Positions 32,073 to 44,484 are shown, counted from the stretch's first letter. The stretch is DNA of 64,000 nucleotides from an uncultured Persicobacter sp. (GCA_947498325.1 CANMKE010000015.1:1-64000), one strand, 5' to 3'. The notes: generated by a model not told the origin, from the letters alone. A program made the numbers and translations.

Positions 32073-32453
32073 TTATTTTTTGTCCTTAGGACGTTTCGCA
32101 CCGTATTTAGAACGAGCTTGTAGACGACCACCAACACCTGCAGTATCCAATGCACCACGAACTACGTGATAACGAACCCCAGGAAGATCCTTTACACGAC
32201 CACCACGAATCAACACGATTGAGTGCTCTTGCAAGTTGTGACCTTCACCACCGATGTAGGCATTCACCTCTTTACCATTTGTCAAACGCACACGAGCTAC
32301 TTTACGCATCGCTGAGTTTGGTTTTTTAGGAGTAGTCGTGTAAACACGCGTACATACTCCTCGACGTTGTGGACAAGAATCCAAAGCAGGTGATTTAGAC
32401 TTATCAACCAAGCTTTTTCTGCCCTTGCGTACTAATTGCTGAATAGTAGGCAT
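32073..32453 (-). CDS. rpsL: Ribosomal protein S12
   Basis: This 126-residue decoding-centre protein opens [20 protein letters not shown]. The loop [20 protein letters not shown] carries the lysine linked to streptomycin response in its unmutated form, and [20 protein letters not shown] is also canonical. First gene of the rpsL-rpsG-fusA-rpsJ unit, behind a consensus promoter. Confidence 0.98.
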   Translation of the reverse strand: MPTIQQLVRKGRKSLVDKSKSPALDSCPQRRGVCTRVYTTTPKKPNSAMRKVARVRLTNGKEVNAYIGGEGHNLQEHSIVLIRGGRVKDLPGVRYHVVRGALDTAGVGGRLQARSKYGAKRPKDKK

Positions 32454-32502
32454 TTAATAAAAACGTTTAAAGTATTAATAATACAGTTCTGAAATAGGAC
32501 TG

Positions 32503-32533
32503 CAAAGGTATTGATAATCACTGACTAATCAAA
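32503..32533 (-). promoter_or_regulatory. Promoter of the rpsL-rpsG-fusA-rpsJ unit
   Basis: On the minus strand TTTG (32530-32533), a 19-base spacer and TACCTTTG (32503-32510) match the consensus exactly. The predicted leader is about 43 bases. Confidence 0.78.
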
Positions 32534-32651
32534 CCATTACCGACTTATTTCTAAAAAGTTAGTGAAAAATAATTATTAATATTACCTCGAACTAACCTGA
32601 TACTGAACTGCTGAAAATTCTAATTTTGAGTGCTTTGAACTGATTATCAGC

Positions 32652-32987
32652 TTAAGCTTCCCCTACTGGTCCCCCAAAATTATAGGGGTTATTATCACCT
32701 GAAGGGTTATTTTGACCAATCGGCCCACACATTGCCTCATACTTAGCAATATTGTCTTGCAAAGCCTGCAATAACCGTACCGCATGCTCTGGAGTCAACA
32801 CCACCCTTGATTTCACTTTAGCTTTAGGCACACCTGGCATAATGCGAATAAAGTCCAGTACAAACTCACTGTTAGAGTGAGCTATCATGGCTAAGTTAGC
32901 GTAAACGCCCTCGGCCATTTCTTCTGGCAATTCGATATCAATTTTACCACCTTGCTGAGGCTTCTGATCTTGCTCTGGATTCTGCAT
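32652..32987 (-). CDS. DUF3467-family protein
   Basis: This 111-residue soluble protein resembles the DUF3467 family, which in Bacteroidota is commonly found behind rpoC. The core (about 15-90) contains IDIELPEEMAEGVYANLAMI, a hydrophobic-acidic strand (FVLDFIRIMPGVPKAKVKSR) and VVLTPEHAVRLLQALQDNIA. The C-terminal tail is Asn/Gly/Pro-rich and probably disordered. It follows the rpoC terminator, so it is either read-through or separately transcribed. I know of no established biochemical function. Confidence 0.85.
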   Translation of the reverse strand: MQNPEQDQKPQQGGKIDIELPEEMAEGVYANLAMIAHSNSEFVLDFIRIMPGVPKAKVKSRVVLTPEHAVRLLQALQDNIAKYEAMCGPIGQNNPSGDNNPYNFGGPVGEA

Positions 32988-33023
32988 AAGTTTAGATATG
33001 ATGTAAGAATGTGTATATAAAAA

Positions 33024-33058
33024 GAATAGACTACAGCCTCAACGGCCGCAGTCTATTC
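33024..33058 (-). terminator. Terminator of rpoC
   Basis: GAATAGACT (33024-33032) pairs with AGTCTATTC (33050-33058), with further GCC/GGC pairing inside. On the minus strand the stem is followed by TTTTT. Confidence 0.8.
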
Positions 33059-33094
33059 GCTTATCTTATATGTTAGGGTGCTGAATCATCTTGA

Positions 33095-36000
33095 TTAAGC
33101 ACGCTCATTTTCTGCTCTACGCTCACGCATTTCACGTAATTCTGCTTCCTCATCTTTATGAGTAACAATCAATTTACGGAAATCACGAACACCTGTACCT
33201 GCTGGAATCAAGTGACCTACGATTACGTTTTCTTTCAGTCCAAGTAATTCATCACGCTTACCACGAATTGAGGCTTCAGACAACACCTTAGTAGTTTCCT
33301 GGAAGGATGCTGCTGAGATGAACGAGTCAGTACCCAAAGATGATTGCGTAATACCTTGAAGTGTAGGTTTAGAAACTGCTGCTTGCGCATCACGTACCTG
33401 TACCAATTTCAAGTCACGACGACGAAGGTTAGAGTTCTCATCACGAAGACGACGAGCGGTGATGATCTGACCAGCTTCTACATTTGTAGAGTCACCTGCA
33501 TCAGTAACCACTTTTTGATCCAAGATCTTGTCGTTTTCTTCACGGAAAGAGAATTTATCAACGATTTGGTTGGTCAAGAAGATGGTATCACCTGGATCCA
33601 CAACTGTAACCTTCTGCATCATCTGACGAACAATCACCTCGATGTGCTTATCGTTAATTTTCACACCCTGAAGACGATATACCGCTTGGATTTCGTTCAC
33701 CAAATATTCCTGAACTGAAGTAGGACCTTCTACATTCAAGATATCGTTTGGTGTTTTCGCTCCATCAGACAATGGCATACCCGCTTTCACGAAGTCATTT
33801 TCCTGAACCAAGATGTGTTTAGAAAGAGATACTAAGTAACGCTTCTTAACACCATCTTTCGACTCGATATAAACCTCACGGTTACCACGCTTGATACCAC
33901 CGTACGTTACCACACCGTCAATCTCAGAGATTACCGCTGGATTAGATGGGTTACGTGCCTCAAATAGCTCTGTTACTCGAGGAAGACCCCCTGTAATATC
34001 GGCAGACTTACCTGCAGAACGAGGAATCTTACACAGGATTGTACCTGGCTTAATATCGTCGCCTTCTTCTACATTAAGGTATGCTCCAACAGGAATGTTA
34101 TAAGACTTGATCTCACCTTCATTTCCATTAATAGAAATCGATGGGTTCTTAGTCTTATCCTTAGTATCCATCACTACTTTCGACTGGTGACCAGTAGTAT
34201 CATCCATCTCTACTTTGTAGGTGATACCCTGCTCTAAAGCATCGAAGCCAATCTTACCGCCATACTCTGAAAGGATCACGGCGTTAAATGGATCCCACTG
34301 ACAGATTTTGTCACCTTTCTCCACCTTCGCACCATCTTTGAACTTCAAGTATGCACCGTAAGGAACATTATTGGTCATCAAAGTCTTACCAGAAGCAGCG
34401 TCGATAATTTTCACTTCGCCAGTACGTCCCATTACTACATCTGCTGGCTCATCATCAAGATCAGAGTCTACAGAAATAGAACGGATTTCCTCAAATTTCA
34501 AGATACCTGGGAACTTCGCAATCACAGAGGCATCAGCAGCAATCGCAGATGCTGTACCCCCAACGTGGAATGTACGAAGTGTAAGCTGTGTACCTGGCTC
34601 ACCAATAGACTGTGCTGCCACAACCCCTACGGAATCACCAACCTGCGCAGAACGCAAAGTAGATAAGTTTCTACCGTAACATTTCGCACAAACACCCTTA
34701 CGTGTTTCACAAGTCAATACAGAACGAACCTCAACTTTCTCAACAGCACTTTCTTCGATGCGTTGAACATGTGTTTCGCTGATTTCCTGACCTGCTTCAA
34801 CCAATACTTCACCAGACAATGGATCCTCAACATCATGTACAGAAACACGACCCAAGATACGCTCACCCAAAGGCTCAACAATTTCCTCATTGTCTTTAAG
34901 TGGCTCCATTTCAATACCTCTCAATGTACCACAATCGTGCTCATTAATGATCACATCCTGCGCTACATCCACCAAACGACGAGTCAAGTAACCCGCATCG
35001 GCAGTTTTAAGGGCGGTATCGGCCAAACCTTTACGCGCACCGTGAGTAGAGATAAAGTACTCAAGTACATCCAAACCTTCCTTAAAGTTAGAAAGAATTG
35101 GGTTTTCAATAATTGCACCTACTGATGATCCTACGTTTTTCTGAGGCTTAGCCATCAGTCCACGCATACCACCCAACTGACGAATTTGCTCACGAGAACC
35201 ACGGGCTCCGGAGTCCATCATCATGTAGATCGCATTAAATCCATTTTGATCTTCAGCCAACTGCTTCATCAATACAGTCGTCAACTGGCTGTTGATACGT
35301 GTCCAGATATCAATGATTTGATTGTAACGCTCAGTATCAGTGATAAGACCCATTTGGTAGTTCATCATCACTTCATCACGTTCCTCCTGAGCCTGAGCTA
35401 CCAATGGTGCTTTTTGGTCAGGAATCATGATATCATTAAGACCCATAGAAAGTCCACCGGCGTATGCTGTCTGGAATCCTAAGTGTTTAATATCATCCAA
35501 GAATTTTGCAGTTTTAGCCATTCCTGTGATTTTATACACATAAGAAATGATTTGCTGCAGTTTTTTCTTGGTCAATAGTTCGTTCACGAAACCAACCTCT
35601 TCAGGTACAAACTGGTTCACAAGAACACGTCCAGCAACTGTATCAATTACTTTCGTTTCTAATTCACCCGTATCATCGTTACGAACTTTTGTTTTTACTT
35701 TAATATTGGCATTCTTATCACAAGCGCCTTCGTTGATCGCAATGATCACCTCTTCAGCACCATAGAAAGTCATGCCCTCACCTTTAATTGGATAGGCAGG
35801 TGTATTCGGACGGCCTTTTGACATATAATAAAGACCCAATACCATATCCTGAGAAGGTACAGCAATAGGCGCACCGTTGGCAGGGTTCAAAATGTTATGC
35901 GATGATAACATCAAAACCTGTGCTTCCAATACTGCCTCATGGCCTAATGGTACGTGAACCGCCATTTGGTCACCATCAAAATCGGCGTTAAATGCAGTAC

Positions 36001-37402
36001 ATACCAATGGGTGCAGCTGAATCGCTTTACCTTCAATCAATTTAGGCTGGAATGCCTGGATACCCAAACGGTGAAGTGTAGGAGCACGGTTAAGCATCAC
36101 AGGGTGACCTTTAAGCACGTTTTCCAAAATATCCCAAACAACAGGATCTTTACGATCAACGATTTTCTTCGCTGACTTCACTGTTTTTACGATACCACGT
36201 TCAATCAGCTTGCGGATAACGAATGGCTTGAACAGCTCGGCTGCCATATTCTTTGGCAAACCACATTCGTGCATTTTCAACTCAGGACCAACGACAATTA
36301 CCGAACGACCAGAGTAATCAACACGCTTACCCAACAAGTTTTGACGGAAACGACCTTGCTTACCTTTCAGCATATCAGAAAGGGACTTCAACGCACGGTT
36401 ACCATCAGAACGAACAGCGTTTACTTTACGAGAGTTATCGAATAATGAATCGACAGCCTCTTGCAGCATACGTTTCTCGTTACGAAGGATCACTTCAGGA
36501 GCCTTAATATCGATCAAACGTTTCAAACGGTTGTTACGGATAATTACACGACGGTAAAGATCATTCAAGTCAGATGTTGCAAAACGACCACCATCCAAAG
36601 GCACCAATGGGCGCAATTCTGGTGGAATTACTGGCACCATACGAATAACCATCCACTCTGGGCGGTTATCGATACGCGTACGTGAATCACGGAAAGCCTC
36701 TACAACTTTCAAACGCTTCAAAGCTTCTGCTTTACGCTGCTGAGAAGTATCTGTTGCTGCCTGATGACGCAATGCAAAAGACAATGAATCCAACTCTGTG
36801 CGCGCCAACAACATCTCAATGGCATCAGCACCCATCTTCGCAATAAACTTGCTTGGATCATCATCGTCAAGCATTTGGTTCTCACGAGGCAATTTGTCCA
36901 TGATCTCCAAATACTCATCTTCGGTTAAGAAATCCATTTTCTGAATTTCATCTTCCTCTTTTACACCAGGCTGAATTACAACATAACGTTCGTAATAAAT
37001 AATCTGATCTAATTTTTTTGTCGGAAGACCTAACAAATAACCAATCTTGTTAGGTAAAGAACGGAAGTACCAAATGTGCGCTACAGGAACCACCAATTCG
37101 ATGTGTCCCATACGCTCACGACGTACTTTCTTCTCTGTTACTTCTACACCACAACGATCACAAACGATCCCCTTGTAGCGAATTCTTTTATATTTTCCAC
37201 AATGACATTCCCAATCCTTCACAGGACCGAAGATTCGCTCACAGAAAAGACCACCCATTTCCGGCTTATAAGTACGGTAATTGATGGTTTCTGGCTGAGT
37301 TACCTCCCCGAATGAACTCTCCAGAATAGATTCTGGAGAGGCCAATGAGATGGTTACTCTTGAAAAGTCATTATTGATTTTTTTATTCTTTCTGAAACTC
37401 AT
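33095..37402 (-). CDS. rpoC: RNA polymerase beta' subunit
   Basis: The 1435-residue subunit carries the catalytic Mg2+ site [15 protein letters not shown] near 460-474. An N-terminal zinc ribbon ([20 protein letters not shown]) lies near 66-85 and a second Cys cluster ([13 protein letters not shown]) near 905. [21 protein letters not shown] belongs to the trigger-loop/bridge-helix region. The length is usual for Bacteroidota. It is separated from rpoB by 36 bases and followed by a terminator. Confidence 0.98.
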   Translation of the reverse strand: MSFRKNKKINNDFSRVTISLASPESILESSFGEVTQPETINYRTYKPEMGGLFCERIFGPVKDWECHCGKYKRIRYKGIVCDRCGVEVTEKKVRRERMGHIELVVPVAHIWYFRSLPNKIGYLLGLPTKKLDQIIYYERYVVIQPGVKEEDEIQKMDFLTEDEYLEIMDKLPRENQMLDDDDPSKFIAKMGADAIEMLLARTELDSLSFALRHQAATDTSQQRKAEALKRLKVVEAFRDSRTRIDNRPEWMVIRMVPVIPPELRPLVPLDGGRFATSDLNDLYRRVIIRNNRLKRLIDIKAPEVILRNEKRMLQEAVDSLFDNSRKVNAVRSDGNRALKSLSDMLKGKQGRFRQNLLGKRVDYSGRSVIVVGPELKMHECGLPKNMAAELFKPFVIRKLIERGIVKTVKSAKKIVDRKDPVVWDILENVLKGHPVMLNRAPTLHRLGIQAFQPKLIEGKAIQLHPLVCTAFNADFDGDQMAVHVPLGHEAVLEAQVLMLSSHNILNPANGAPIAVPSQDMVLGLYYMSKGRPNTPAYPIKGEGMTFYGAEEVIIAINEGACDKNANIKVKTKVRNDDTGELETKVIDTVAGRVLVNQFVPEEVGFVNELLTKKKLQQIISYVYKITGMAKTAKFLDDIKHLGFQTAYAGGLSMGLNDIMIPDQKAPLVAQAQEERDEVMMNYQMGLITDTERYNQIIDIWTRINSQLTTVLMKQLAEDQNGFNAIYMMMDSGARGSREQIRQLGGMRGLMAKPQKNVGSSVGAIIENPILSNFKEGLDVLEYFISTHGARKGLADTALKTADAGYLTRRLVDVAQDVIINEHDCGTLRGIEMEPLKDNEEIVEPLGERILGRVSVHDVEDPLSGEVLVEAGQEISETHVQRIEESAVEKVEVRSVLTCETRKGVCAKCYGRNLSTLRSAQVGDSVGVVAAQSIGEPGTQLTLRTFHVGGTASAIAADASVIAKFPGILKFEEIRSISVDSDLDDEPADVVMGRTGEVKIIDAASGKTLMTNNVPYGAYLKFKDGAKVEKGDKICQWDPFNAVILSEYGGKIGFDALEQGITYKVEMDDTTGHQSKVVMDTKDKTKNPSISINGNEGEIKSYNIPVGAYLNVEEGDDIKPGTILCKIPRSAGKSADITGGLPRVTELFEARNPSNPAVISEIDGVVTYGGIKRGNREVYIESKDGVKKRYLVSLSKHILVQENDFVKAGMPLSDGAKTPNDILNVEGPTSVQEYLVNEIQAVYRLQGVKINDKHIEVIVRQMMQKVTVVDPGDTIFLTNQIVDKFSFREENDKILDQKVVTDAGDSTNVEAGQIITARRLRDENSNLRRRDLKLVQVRDAQAAVSKPTLQGITQSSLGTDSFISAASFQETTKVLSEASIRGKRDELLGLKENVIVGHLIPAGTGVRDFRKLIVTHKDEEAELREMRERRAENERA

Positions 37403-37438
37403 ATTTCTAAGGGAGAATATTTTAAATCGAGATGATGA

Positions 37439-40400
37439 TTAGTCTAATGTTACTTCAAGTGCCAATCCACGAAGCTCGTGTACCAATACGTTGAAGGATT
37501 CTGGAATATTTGGTTTACCCATATTATCCCCCTTAACAATCGACTCATAAGCTTTAGCACGACCGATTACGTCATCAGACTTAATCGTCAAGATCTCTTG
37601 AAGGATGTGCGCTGCACCGAATGCCTCAAGTGCCCAAACCTCCATCTCTCCGAAACGCTGACCACCAAACTGAGCTTTACCACCCAATGGTTGTTGCGTA
37701 ATCAATGAGTAAGGTCCGATAGAACGAGCGTGCATCTTATCATCAACCAAGTGACCCAATTTCAGCATATATGCGATACCTACCGTAATTGGTTGATCGA
37801 AGCGCTGACCTGTACGGCCGTCATATAGGAATGAACGTCCATAATCTGGTAATCCAGCAGCTCTCAATTCACCTTGAACTTCGTCCATAGTACCTCCATC
37901 AAAAATTGGAGTAGCGTACTTTTTGCCTAATTTACGACCTGCCCAACCAAGAACTGTCTCGAAAATCTGACCGATGTTCATACGTGAAGGTACCCCAAGA
38001 GGGTTCAAACAGATATCCAATGGAGTTCCGTCTTCCAAGAAAGGCATGTCTGCAATCGGAACGATTTTAGCCACAACCCCTTTGTTACCGTGACGACCCG
38101 CCATTTTATCACCCACTTTCAATTTACGTTTCTTCGCCACGTAAACTTTAGCAAGCTGAACGATACCTGCTGGCAATTCATCACCTACTTCTAAAGTGAA
38201 ACGATCACGTTTGAATGAACCAGTAATTTTGTTTCTCTTGTTGATATAGTTTTTCACCAAGATTACAATCAGCTCATTAATACGCTCATCATCAGTCCAA
38301 TTATCCAAATTCAAATCAGAAACCAAGTTGGCTTCCGCAGAAACGGCATATGCACTTTCATCACGATAGATATTCTCTTCTGGGAACAGGTTGTTTGAGA
38401 TATTCGCGCGGTTGAATTCAACCCCTTCGCTCATAATCTCATCACCGAATTTATGCTTGATTCCACGGCTTGTTTTTCCTTCAAGAAGGCTCACCATTTT
38501 ATCAATCATTTCCGTTTTCACCTTGTTCAAATCGCTTGCATAACGCGCTTTCAATGCTTCAACATCTTTCTTCGCTTTAGCACGCAAATCTTTGTCCTTT
38601 TTAGGACGAGAGAACAATTTAGTATCAATCACTACTCCATTTAATGAAGGAGACGCTTTCAAAGAAGCATCTTTTACATCACCAGCTTTATCACCGAAGA
38701 TTGCACGTAGCAGTTTCTCTTCAGGTGTTGGATCCGTTTCTCCTTTAGGAGTAATTTTACCTACTAAGATATCACCTTCTTTGATTTCAGCCCCGACACG
38801 GATCACGCCATGTTCATCAAGGTTTTTAACTGAATCTTCAGAAACGTTAGGAATCTCAGTAGTCAACTCTTCTTCTCCACGACGAGTGTCACGAACTTCA
38901 AGTTCGTACTCATCAATGTGAATAGAAGTATATACATCATCCTGAACAATACGCTCAGAAATAACAATCGCATCCTCAAAGTTGTATCCCTGCCAAGGCA
39001 TGTAACCTACTAACAAGTTACGGCCAAGTGCAAGCTCACCTTTCTCAGTTGCATAACCATCAACCAATACCTGACCTTTAACAACCTCATCATCTTTTAA
39101 AACGATTGGGCGAAGGTTCACACAAGTATCTTGGTTAGTACGACGGAATTTCACCAATTCGTAAGTCACCAATTCGTTATCAAATCCTGAAGTTTTTTCA
39201 TCTTCAGTCAAATCGTAACGGATAGTGATCTTTTGTGAATCAACATAAGCCACGGTACCTTTGCCTTCAGCACGCAATAAAACGCGAGAATCTTCAGCTA
39301 CTCGTTTCTCCAAACCAGTACCAACGATTGGTGCCTCAGGGCGCAACAATGGCACTGCTTGGCGCTGCATGTTAGAGCCCATCAATGCACGGTTGGCATC
39401 ATCATGCTCCAAGAAAGGAATCATCGATGCTGCAACAGATACAATCTGGTTAGGCGCAACATCCATATATGCGATGCTTTCTGGACCTTCAAGAGGGAAA
39501 TCACCTTGGTAACGTACTTTAATCTGACGTTCCTTGAAATTACCTTCACTGTCCTGAGGTGCGTTAGCCTGTGCAATATTTTTGTAATCCTCCTCTTCGG
39601 CAGTCAGGTAAGTTACTTCTTCAGTAATCTTACCATCGTCGATTTTACGGTATGGTGTTTCGATGAATCCCATATCGTTCACCTTTGCATGAACACAAAG
39701 AGATGAAATCAAACCAATGTTTGGACCTTCAGGAGTTTCAATCGTACATAGACGACCATAGTGTGTGTAGTGAACATCACGAACCTCGAAACCGGCACGC
39801 TCACGGGAAAGACCACCAGGACCCAAGGCTGACATACGACGCTTATGCGTGATTTCGGCCAATGGGTTGGTTTGGTCCATGAACTGCGACAACTGGTTTG
39901 TTCCGAAGAAGGAGTTGATCACAGAAGACAATGTACGCGCGTTGATCAAATCAACTGGTTTAAAGTCTTCATTATCACGAACGTTCATACGCTCTTTAAT
40001 CGTACGAGCCATACGGGCAAGACCTACACCAAACTGGCTGTAAAGCTGCTCACCTACAGTACGAACACGACGGTTAGACAGGTGGTCAATATCATCCACT
40101 ACTGCCTTAGAGTTAATCAAGTGAATCAAATACTTCACGATTAACTCAATATCTTTAATCGTCAAAACTCGCATGTCCAAAGATTCATTAATCTTCAGCT
40201 TACGGTTAATACGATAACGTCCTACCTCACCCAAGTCATAACGCTTGTCTGAGAAGAACAAATTATGAATAATCTCACGAGCGGTTGCTTCATCTGGAGC
40301 ATCAGAATTACGCAACTGACGATAGATCTGCTCTACCGCTTCTTTCTCTGAGTTTGATGGATCTTTATGAAGGGTATTATGAATGATCTGGAATTCCGCA

Positions 40401-41299
40401 ATGTTTACATCATCGCGGTGCAATACGATTGCATCCTGACCTGAATCAACGATATCTTCAATATCTTCCTCACTAATGACGTGGTCGCGTTCGAAAATCA
40501 CTTCGTTACGGTCAATAGAGATAACCTCCCCAGTGTCCTCATCTACGAAGTCTTCCGTCCATGAACGCAATACACGAGCGGCTAACTTACGGCCAACCAC
40601 CTTCTGCAATGGCGCCTTTTTAGCTTCTACCTCTTCGGAAAGACCAAAGAGATCCAAAATCTCCTTATCCGATCCGTAGCCAATAGCTCGTAACAGTGTT
40701 GTTACGGGAAATTTCTTTTTACGGTCGATGTAAGCGAACATCACGTTATTTACGTCTGTTGCAAACTCGATCCATGATCCCTTAAATGGGATAATTCGTG
40801 CCGAATACAATGTAGTACCATTGGTGTGCTTCGACTGTGCGAAGAATACACCAGGAGAACGGTGTAATTGCGATACGATAACGCGTTCAGCTCCGTTAAT
40901 AACGAATGAGCCTTTTTCGGTCATGTATGGGATGTTACCCAAAAACACTTCCTGCTCAAGCGTTTCGAAGTCCTCGTTGTCCTCATCGTTGCAAGAAAGA
41001 CGCAATTTCGCTTTTAGCGGCACAGAGTAGGTTAGTCCTCTGTCGATACTTTCGTCAACCGTATATTTTGGTGGATCAATCATGTAATCCACAAACTCCA
41101 AAACGAAGTTCTCACGGCTGTCGCTAATCGGGAAATTTTCTTGAAAAACCTTGTAAAGGCCTTCATTCTCGCGTTTTTCGGCAGGCGTATCGATTTGGAA
41201 AAAGTCCCTGAACGACTTAAGTTGAACATCCAGAAAGTCAGGATAGTCAATTACGTGTTTAATCGACGCGAAACTTTTTCTTTCAGTTTGAATAGCCAA
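37439..41299 (-). CDS. rpoB: RNA polymerase beta subunit
   Basis: This 1286-residue subunit forms the active-site cleft with RpoC. The rifampicin-pocket stretch reads [20 protein letters not shown] then [14 protein letters not shown], unaltered at the usual resistance positions. The C-terminal clamp segment [20 protein letters not shown] is present. The gene follows rplL across a 175-base gap containing a stem-loop and precedes rpoC. Confidence 0.98.
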   Translation of the reverse strand: MAIQTERKSFASIKHVIDYPDFLDVQLKSFRDFFQIDTPAEKRENEGLYKVFQENFPISDSRENFVLEFVDYMIDPPKYTVDESIDRGLTYSVPLKAKLRLSCNDEDNEDFETLEQEVFLGNIPYMTEKGSFVINGAERVIVSQLHRSPGVFFAQSKHTNGTTLYSARIIPFKGSWIEFATDVNNVMFAYIDRKKKFPVTTLLRAIGYGSDKEILDLFGLSEEVEAKKAPLQKVVGRKLAARVLRSWTEDFVDEDTGEVISIDRNEVIFERDHVISEEDIEDIVDSGQDAIVLHRDDVNIAEFQIIHNTLHKDPSNSEKEAVEQIYRQLRNSDAPDEATAREIIHNLFFSDKRYDLGEVGRYRINRKLKINESLDMRVLTIKDIELIVKYLIHLINSKAVVDDIDHLSNRRVRTVGEQLYSQFGVGLARMARTIKERMNVRDNEDFKPVDLINARTLSSVINSFFGTNQLSQFMDQTNPLAEITHKRRMSALGPGGLSRERAGFEVRDVHYTHYGRLCTIETPEGPNIGLISSLCVHAKVNDMGFIETPYRKIDDGKITEEVTYLTAEEEDYKNIAQANAPQDSEGNFKERQIKVRYQGDFPLEGPESIAYMDVAPNQIVSVAASMIPFLEHDDANRALMGSNMQRQAVPLLRPEAPIVGTGLEKRVAEDSRVLLRAEGKGTVAYVDSQKITIRYDLTEDEKTSGFDNELVTYELVKFRRTNQDTCVNLRPIVLKDDEVVKGQVLVDGYATEKGELALGRNLLVGYMPWQGYNFEDAIVISERIVQDDVYTSIHIDEYELEVRDTRRGEEELTTEIPNVSEDSVKNLDEHGVIRVGAEIKEGDILVGKITPKGETDPTPEEKLLRAIFGDKAGDVKDASLKASPSLNGVVIDTKLFSRPKKDKDLRAKAKKDVEALKARYASDLNKVKTEMIDKMVSLLEGKTSRGIKHKFGDEIMSEGVEFNRANISNNLFPEENIYRDESAYAVSAEANLVSDLNLDNWTDDERINELIVILVKNYINKRNKITGSFKRDRFTLEVGDELPAGIVQLAKVYVAKKRKLKVGDKMAGRHGNKGVVAKIVPIADMPFLEDGTPLDICLNPLGVPSRMNIGQIFETVLGWAGRKLGKKYATPIFDGGTMDEVQGELRAAGLPDYGRSFLYDGRTGQRFDQPITVGIAYMLKLGHLVDDKMHARSIGPYSLITQQPLGGKAQFGGQRFGEMEVWALEAFGAAHILQEILTIKSDDVIGRAKAYESIVKGDNMGKPNIPESFNVLVHELRGLALEVTLD

Positions 41300-41395
41300 G
41301 GCAGTAAGATTTAAATGATAAACTGGAAAAGGAGAGAATCCGGGAAAATGATTCGTCTATGCTTAATTTAGTCAAAATGTGCATAAACGGCAAAA

Positions 41396-41419
41396 GACCG
41401 GACTATGATAAGCCCGGTC
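41396..41419 (-). terminator. Attenuator-like hairpin between rplL and rpoB
   Basis: GACCGG (41396-41401) pairs with CCGGTC (41414-41419). On the minus strand only CTTTTG follows, a short T run, so partial termination is more likely than a full stop. It lies 55 bases past the rplL stop. Confidence 0.55.
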
Positions 41420-41474
41420 AAATAAATTTCGAATTGCCCGCGTACGCTAGACATTTCAAAATTCAGAGTGTATC

Positions 41475-41849
41475 TTATTTCAACTCTACTTCTGCACCTA
41501 CAGCTTCCAATTCTTTCTTAAGTGCTTCAGCTTCGTCTTTAGAGATTCCTTCTTTGATTGTAGATGGAGCGCCATCAACTACTTCTTTAGCTTCTTTCAA
41601 GCCAAGACCAGCCAATTCTTTAACCGCTTTAACTACTTTCAATTTAGCTGCGCCAGCTGCTTTCAACACTACGTCGAACTCAGTTTTCTCAGCAGCAGCG
41701 TCACCTTCACCAGCACCAGCTACCATTACAGGAGCTGCAGCAGCTGCAGGCTCGATACCATATTCCTCTTTTAGGATTTCAGCTAATTCGTTAACGTCTT
41801 TAACGGATAGGTTTACTAGCTGTTCTGCGAATTCTTTAAGATCTGCCAT
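41475..41849 (-). CDS. rplL: Ribosomal protein L7/L12
   Basis: This 124-residue stalk protein recruits translational GTPases. The N-terminal dimerisation part (1-33) is followed by a flexible Ala/Gly hinge ([20 protein letters not shown], about 36-55) and the C-terminal domain with [20 protein letters not shown]. It lies 38 bases behind rplJ. Confidence 0.98.
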   Translation of the reverse strand: MADLKEFAEQLVNLSVKDVNELAEILKEEYGIEPAAAAAPVMVAGAGEGDAAAEKTEFDVVLKAAGAAKLKVVKAVKELAGLGLKEAKEVVDGAPSTIKEGISKDEAEALKKELEAVGAEVELK

Positions 41850-41887
41850 CTTTGTATTAAATTAAAATTGTTTTTTTAAAATCTTTA

Positions 41888-42415
41888 TTAACGTTCAGAA
41901 AGGGTTTTGATGATACCCGCCAAGTTGTCTCCACCTGATTGAAGTGCAGAGATAACGTTTTTAGCAGGAGATTGAAGCAATCCAATAACCTCACCGATAA
42001 GTTCAGCCTTAGATTTAAGCTTGCTTAATGTATCAACATTATTATCACCAACGAACAGATCGAAATCGATGGAAGCACCTTTAAGGATCGGTTTCTCATT
42101 CGTTTTTCTAAATTCTTTGATTACTTTAGCCGGTACTGAAGCAGTCTCTTCACTAGCAAACATAATGCCAGACTGACCTGCGAATACAGCACCGTTAGTA
42201 AATTCAGAAACATCAGCACCTAAGTTCTCTAATGCTTTCTGAATAAAAGTGTTTTTGTACAATTTGTACTCAACTCCTTGGTTGAAACATGCGCGACGCA
42301 AATTATTTACATCGGCCACGCTTAGCCCAGCTGCATCTGTAATGTAGAAGACATTGTTTTCTTTCAACTTTGCAGTCAGGTCATTAATGATCTGAATTTT
42401 TTCTTCTCTATTCAT
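41888..42415 (-). CDS. rplJ: Ribosomal protein L10
   Basis: This 175-residue stalk base protein binds L12 dimers with its C-terminal helix (GEVIGLLQSPAKNVISALQS). The globular part has VFYITDAAGLSVADVNNLRR. In E. coli L10-L12 represses its own mRNA; the two-base gap to rplA leaves no obvious room for such a leader site here. Confidence 0.97.
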   Translation of the reverse strand: MNREEKIQIINDLTAKLKENNVFYITDAAGLSVADVNNLRRACFNQGVEYKLYKNTFIQKALENLGADVSEFTNGAVFAGQSGIMFASEETASVPAKVIKEFRKTNEKPILKGASIDFDLFVGDNNVDTLSKLKSKAELIGEVIGLLQSPAKNVISALQSGGDNLAGIIKTLSER

Positions 42416-42417
42416 AA

Positions 42418-43116
42418 TTACAATCCAGCTACGCTATTTTTATCAACTTTAATACCTGGGCTCATCGTAGAAGAGATGCTGATCGACTTGAAGTAAGTCC
42501 CTTTTGCTGAAGAAGGCTTCATTTTAGAAAGCGTATTCAACAACTCAAGTGCATTTTCTTCGATTTGCTCTGGAGTAAATGAGCTTTTACCGATAGAAGT
42601 ATGAATGATACCAGTTTTATCAACTTTAAAGTCAATTTTACCAGCTTTCACTTCCTTAATCGCTTTAGCAACATCCATTGTTACCGTACCAGCTTTAGGG
42701 TTTGGCATCAAGCCACGAGGACCTAACACACGACCTAAACGACCGATTTTAGCCATAACAGTAGGCATTGTGATGATTACATCCATATCAGTCCAACCAC
42801 CTTCGATTTTCTTGATGAACTCATCCATACCTACGAAATCAGCACCTGCAGCTTTTGCTTCTTCTTCTTTCTCTGGTGATACCAAAGCAAGTACACGTAC
42901 TTCTTTACCAGTACCGTGAGGAAGAGCAACAACACCACGAACCATTTGATCAGCTTTACGAGGATCTACGCCCAAACGAACGTCGATATCTACAGAAGCA
43001 GCAAATTTTGTGAATGTGATTTCCTTAACAAGTGAAGTAGCTTGAGACAAAGAGTATTCCTGCTCTCTATCAAATTTAGCCAAGGCTTCTTTTCTTTTCT
43101 TAGTTAATCTCGCCAT
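42418..43116 (-). CDS. rplA: Ribosomal protein L1
   Basis: This 232-residue protein forms the mobile stalk that releases E-site tRNA. The signature [20 protein letters not shown] lies near 122-141. In E. coli L1 represses rplK-rplA by mimicry of its rRNA site. It follows rplK by twelve bases. Confidence 0.98.
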   Translation of the reverse strand: MARLTKKRKEALAKFDREQEYSLSQATSLVKEITFTKFAASVDIDVRLGVDPRKADQMVRGVVALPHGTGKEVRVLALVSPEKEEEAKAAGADFVGMDEFIKKIEGGWTDMDVIITMPTVMAKIGRLGRVLGPRGLMPNPKAGTVTMDVAKAIKEVKAGKIDFKVDKTGIIHTSIGKSSFTPEQIEENALELLNTLSKMKPSSAKGTYFKSISISSTMSPGIKVDKNSVAGL

Positions 43117-43128
43117 TGTTCCTAATTT

Positions 43129-43572
43129 TTACGCTTCCCAAGGAGCAGTTCCTTCTACTTTAAGACCCATACTACGAGCAGTACCTGCAACCATGCGCAT
43201 ACCTGCTTCAACTGTAAATGCATTCAAATCAGGCATTTTAGTTTCGGCGATCTCTTTAACTTGATCCCAAGTAACAGAACCAACTTTCAGACGGTTAGGC
43301 TCAGAAGAACCTTTCTTCAACTTAGCAGCGTTCATCAAAAGAACAGCAGCTGGCGGAGTTTTAACAACGAATTCAAATGACTTGTCTGAATAGTAAGTCA
43401 CCAATACAGGCAATACTTGACCTGCTTTGTCTTGAGTTCTCGCATTAAATTGCTTACAGAACTCCATGATGTTGATACCCTTACTACCAAGCGCAGGTCC
43501 AACCGGTGGCGAAGGATTCGCAGCACCTCCCTTAATTTGCAGTTTTAAATAACCGGCAATTTCTTTAGCCAT
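43129..43572 (-). CDS. rplK: Ribosomal protein L11
   Basis: This 147-residue protein of the GTPase centre is needed for RelA sensing in many bacteria. It contains [20 protein letters not shown] near 14-33 and the C-terminal signature [18 protein letters not shown]. It is eight bases behind nusG. Confidence 0.98.
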   Translation of the reverse strand: MAKEIAGYLKLQIKGGAANPSPPVGPALGSKGINIMEFCKQFNARTQDKAGQVLPVLVTYYSDKSFEFVVKTPPAAVLLMNAAKLKKGSSEPNRLKVGSVTWDQVKEIAETKMPDLNAFTVEAGMRMVAGTARSMGLKVEGTAPWEA

Positions 43573-43580
43573 TTTTCTAA

Positions 43581-44147
43581 CTAATCTTGTTTTTCAACTT
43601 GAATATAATTCAACTCAACAGGTGTGTTACGACCAAAGATCTTCACCATCACCTTGAGTTTCTTTCTTTCGTCATAGACTTCTTCAACGACTCCGGTAAA
43701 TCCACTAAATGGACCATCCATCACCGTCACTGGTTCATTCACCAAGAAGACTACATCTTCACGAGGATTTTCCTCCTCAACTTCTTCAGATTCCTGACCG
43801 ATACCTAAAATTCGATTGATTTCCGCTTCACGAAGTGGAACGGGAACCGAATTAGCTCCAGCAGAATCTCCTAAGAAACCGATTACACCAGGTGTACTTG
43901 TTACGATGTGCAGCGCTTCCCCATGAGAAAGGTCAGCTGACACGATCACATAACCAGGGAAGTGGTTACGCTCACGAACGCGTTTCTTACCGTTACGCAT
44001 CTCGTAAACTTTCTCACTCGGAATAAGAACCTCGGCTACGAAATCCTCTAATTTATGGCGTTGAATCTCTGTTTCCAGATACGCCTTTGCTTTTTTCTCT
44101 TGCCCACTTACTACGCGGACAACATACCATTTCAACTCGCTACTCAT
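43581..44147 (-). CDS. nusG: Transcription elongation/antitermination factor NusG
   Basis: This 188-residue protein has an NGN domain ([39 protein letters not shown]) that binds polymerase and a C-terminal KOW domain ([20 protein letters not shown]) that binds Rho or S10/NusE. It is in the conserved secE-nusG-rplK order, 18 bases behind secE. Confidence 0.97.
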   Translation of the reverse strand: MSSELKWYVVRVVSGQEKKAKAYLETEIQRHKLEDFVAEVLIPSEKVYEMRNGKKRVRERNHFPGYVIVSADLSHGEALHIVTSTPGVIGFLGDSAGANSVPVPLREAEINRILGIGQESEEVEEENPREDVVFLVNEPVTVMDGPFSGFTGVVEEVYDERKKLKVMVKIFGRNTPVELNYIQVEKQD

Positions 44148-44165
44148 CAGTTACCTTTTGCGTAA

Positions 44166-44357
44166 TTAGAAATTTCCGTAGAAAAATTTCATCAGGCTGT
44201 CAAAGGACAGGTCCATCGCACCAATTAAGGCGGTAAACACCAAACAACCCACAATCACAAGGATTGTAGAGTTTTGAAGCTCACCATAAGGAGGCCAAGT
44301 CACTTTTTCACGCATCTCAACGTAAGACTCACTGATAAATGTTTTCAATTTCAACAT
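44166..44357 (-). CDS. secE: Preprotein translocase subunit SecE
   Basis: ATG at 44357 gives 63 residues. A longer in-frame version to 44411 would run through tRNA-Trp and is rejected. The short amphipathic part ESYVEMREKVTWPPYGELQN is the SecE signature, followed by one membrane helix (STILVIVGCLVFTALIGAMD). It clamps SecY. It lies 23 bases behind the tRNA. Confidence 0.95.
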   Translation of the reverse strand: MLKLKTFISESYVEMREKVTWPPYGELQNSTILVIVGCLVFTALIGAMDLSFDSLMKFFYGNF

Positions 44358-44380
44358 AACCTGAAAAATTAAAAAATTAG

Positions 44381-44453
44381 CACGGGAGGTAGGACTTGAA
44401 CCCACAGCCAATGGTTTTGGAGACCACTACTCTACCAATTGAGCTACACCCGT
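44381..44453 (-). tRNA. tRNA-Trp (anticodon CCA)
   Basis: The minus-strand cloverleaf begins ACGGGTG. The anticodon stem GTGGT/ACCAT encloses the loop CTCCAAA, giving CCA. The T arm is GTGGG-TTCAAGT-CCTAC, and the acceptor 3' strand CTCCCGT with discriminator G. CCA is not encoded. The acceptor stem has one T-T mismatch (pair 6-67, bases 44448 and 44387). A tRNA-Trp between tuf and secE is a widespread arrangement. Confidence 0.95.
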
Positions 44454-44455
44454 GT

Positions 44456-44484
44456 AAAAAGCGCCCCACACTAAAGCGGGACGC
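44456..44484 (-). terminator. Terminator after tuf, abutting tRNA-Trp
   Basis: GCGTCCCGC and GTGGGGCGC form nine pairs (two G-T wobbles) on the minus strand around a six-base loop, followed directly by TTTTT and then, two bases later, the tRNA 5' end. The upstream arm overlaps the promoter at 44484-44514. Confidence 0.75.

Noticed and set aside
41359-41865. 168-codon Ser/Ala-rich frame opposite rplL
   Set aside because: Mirror of the Ala/Glu-rich L12 codons, not a protein-like sequence.
44358-44411. N-terminal extension of SecE
   Set aside because: It would translate the 3' part of tRNA-Trp; SecE starts at 44357.
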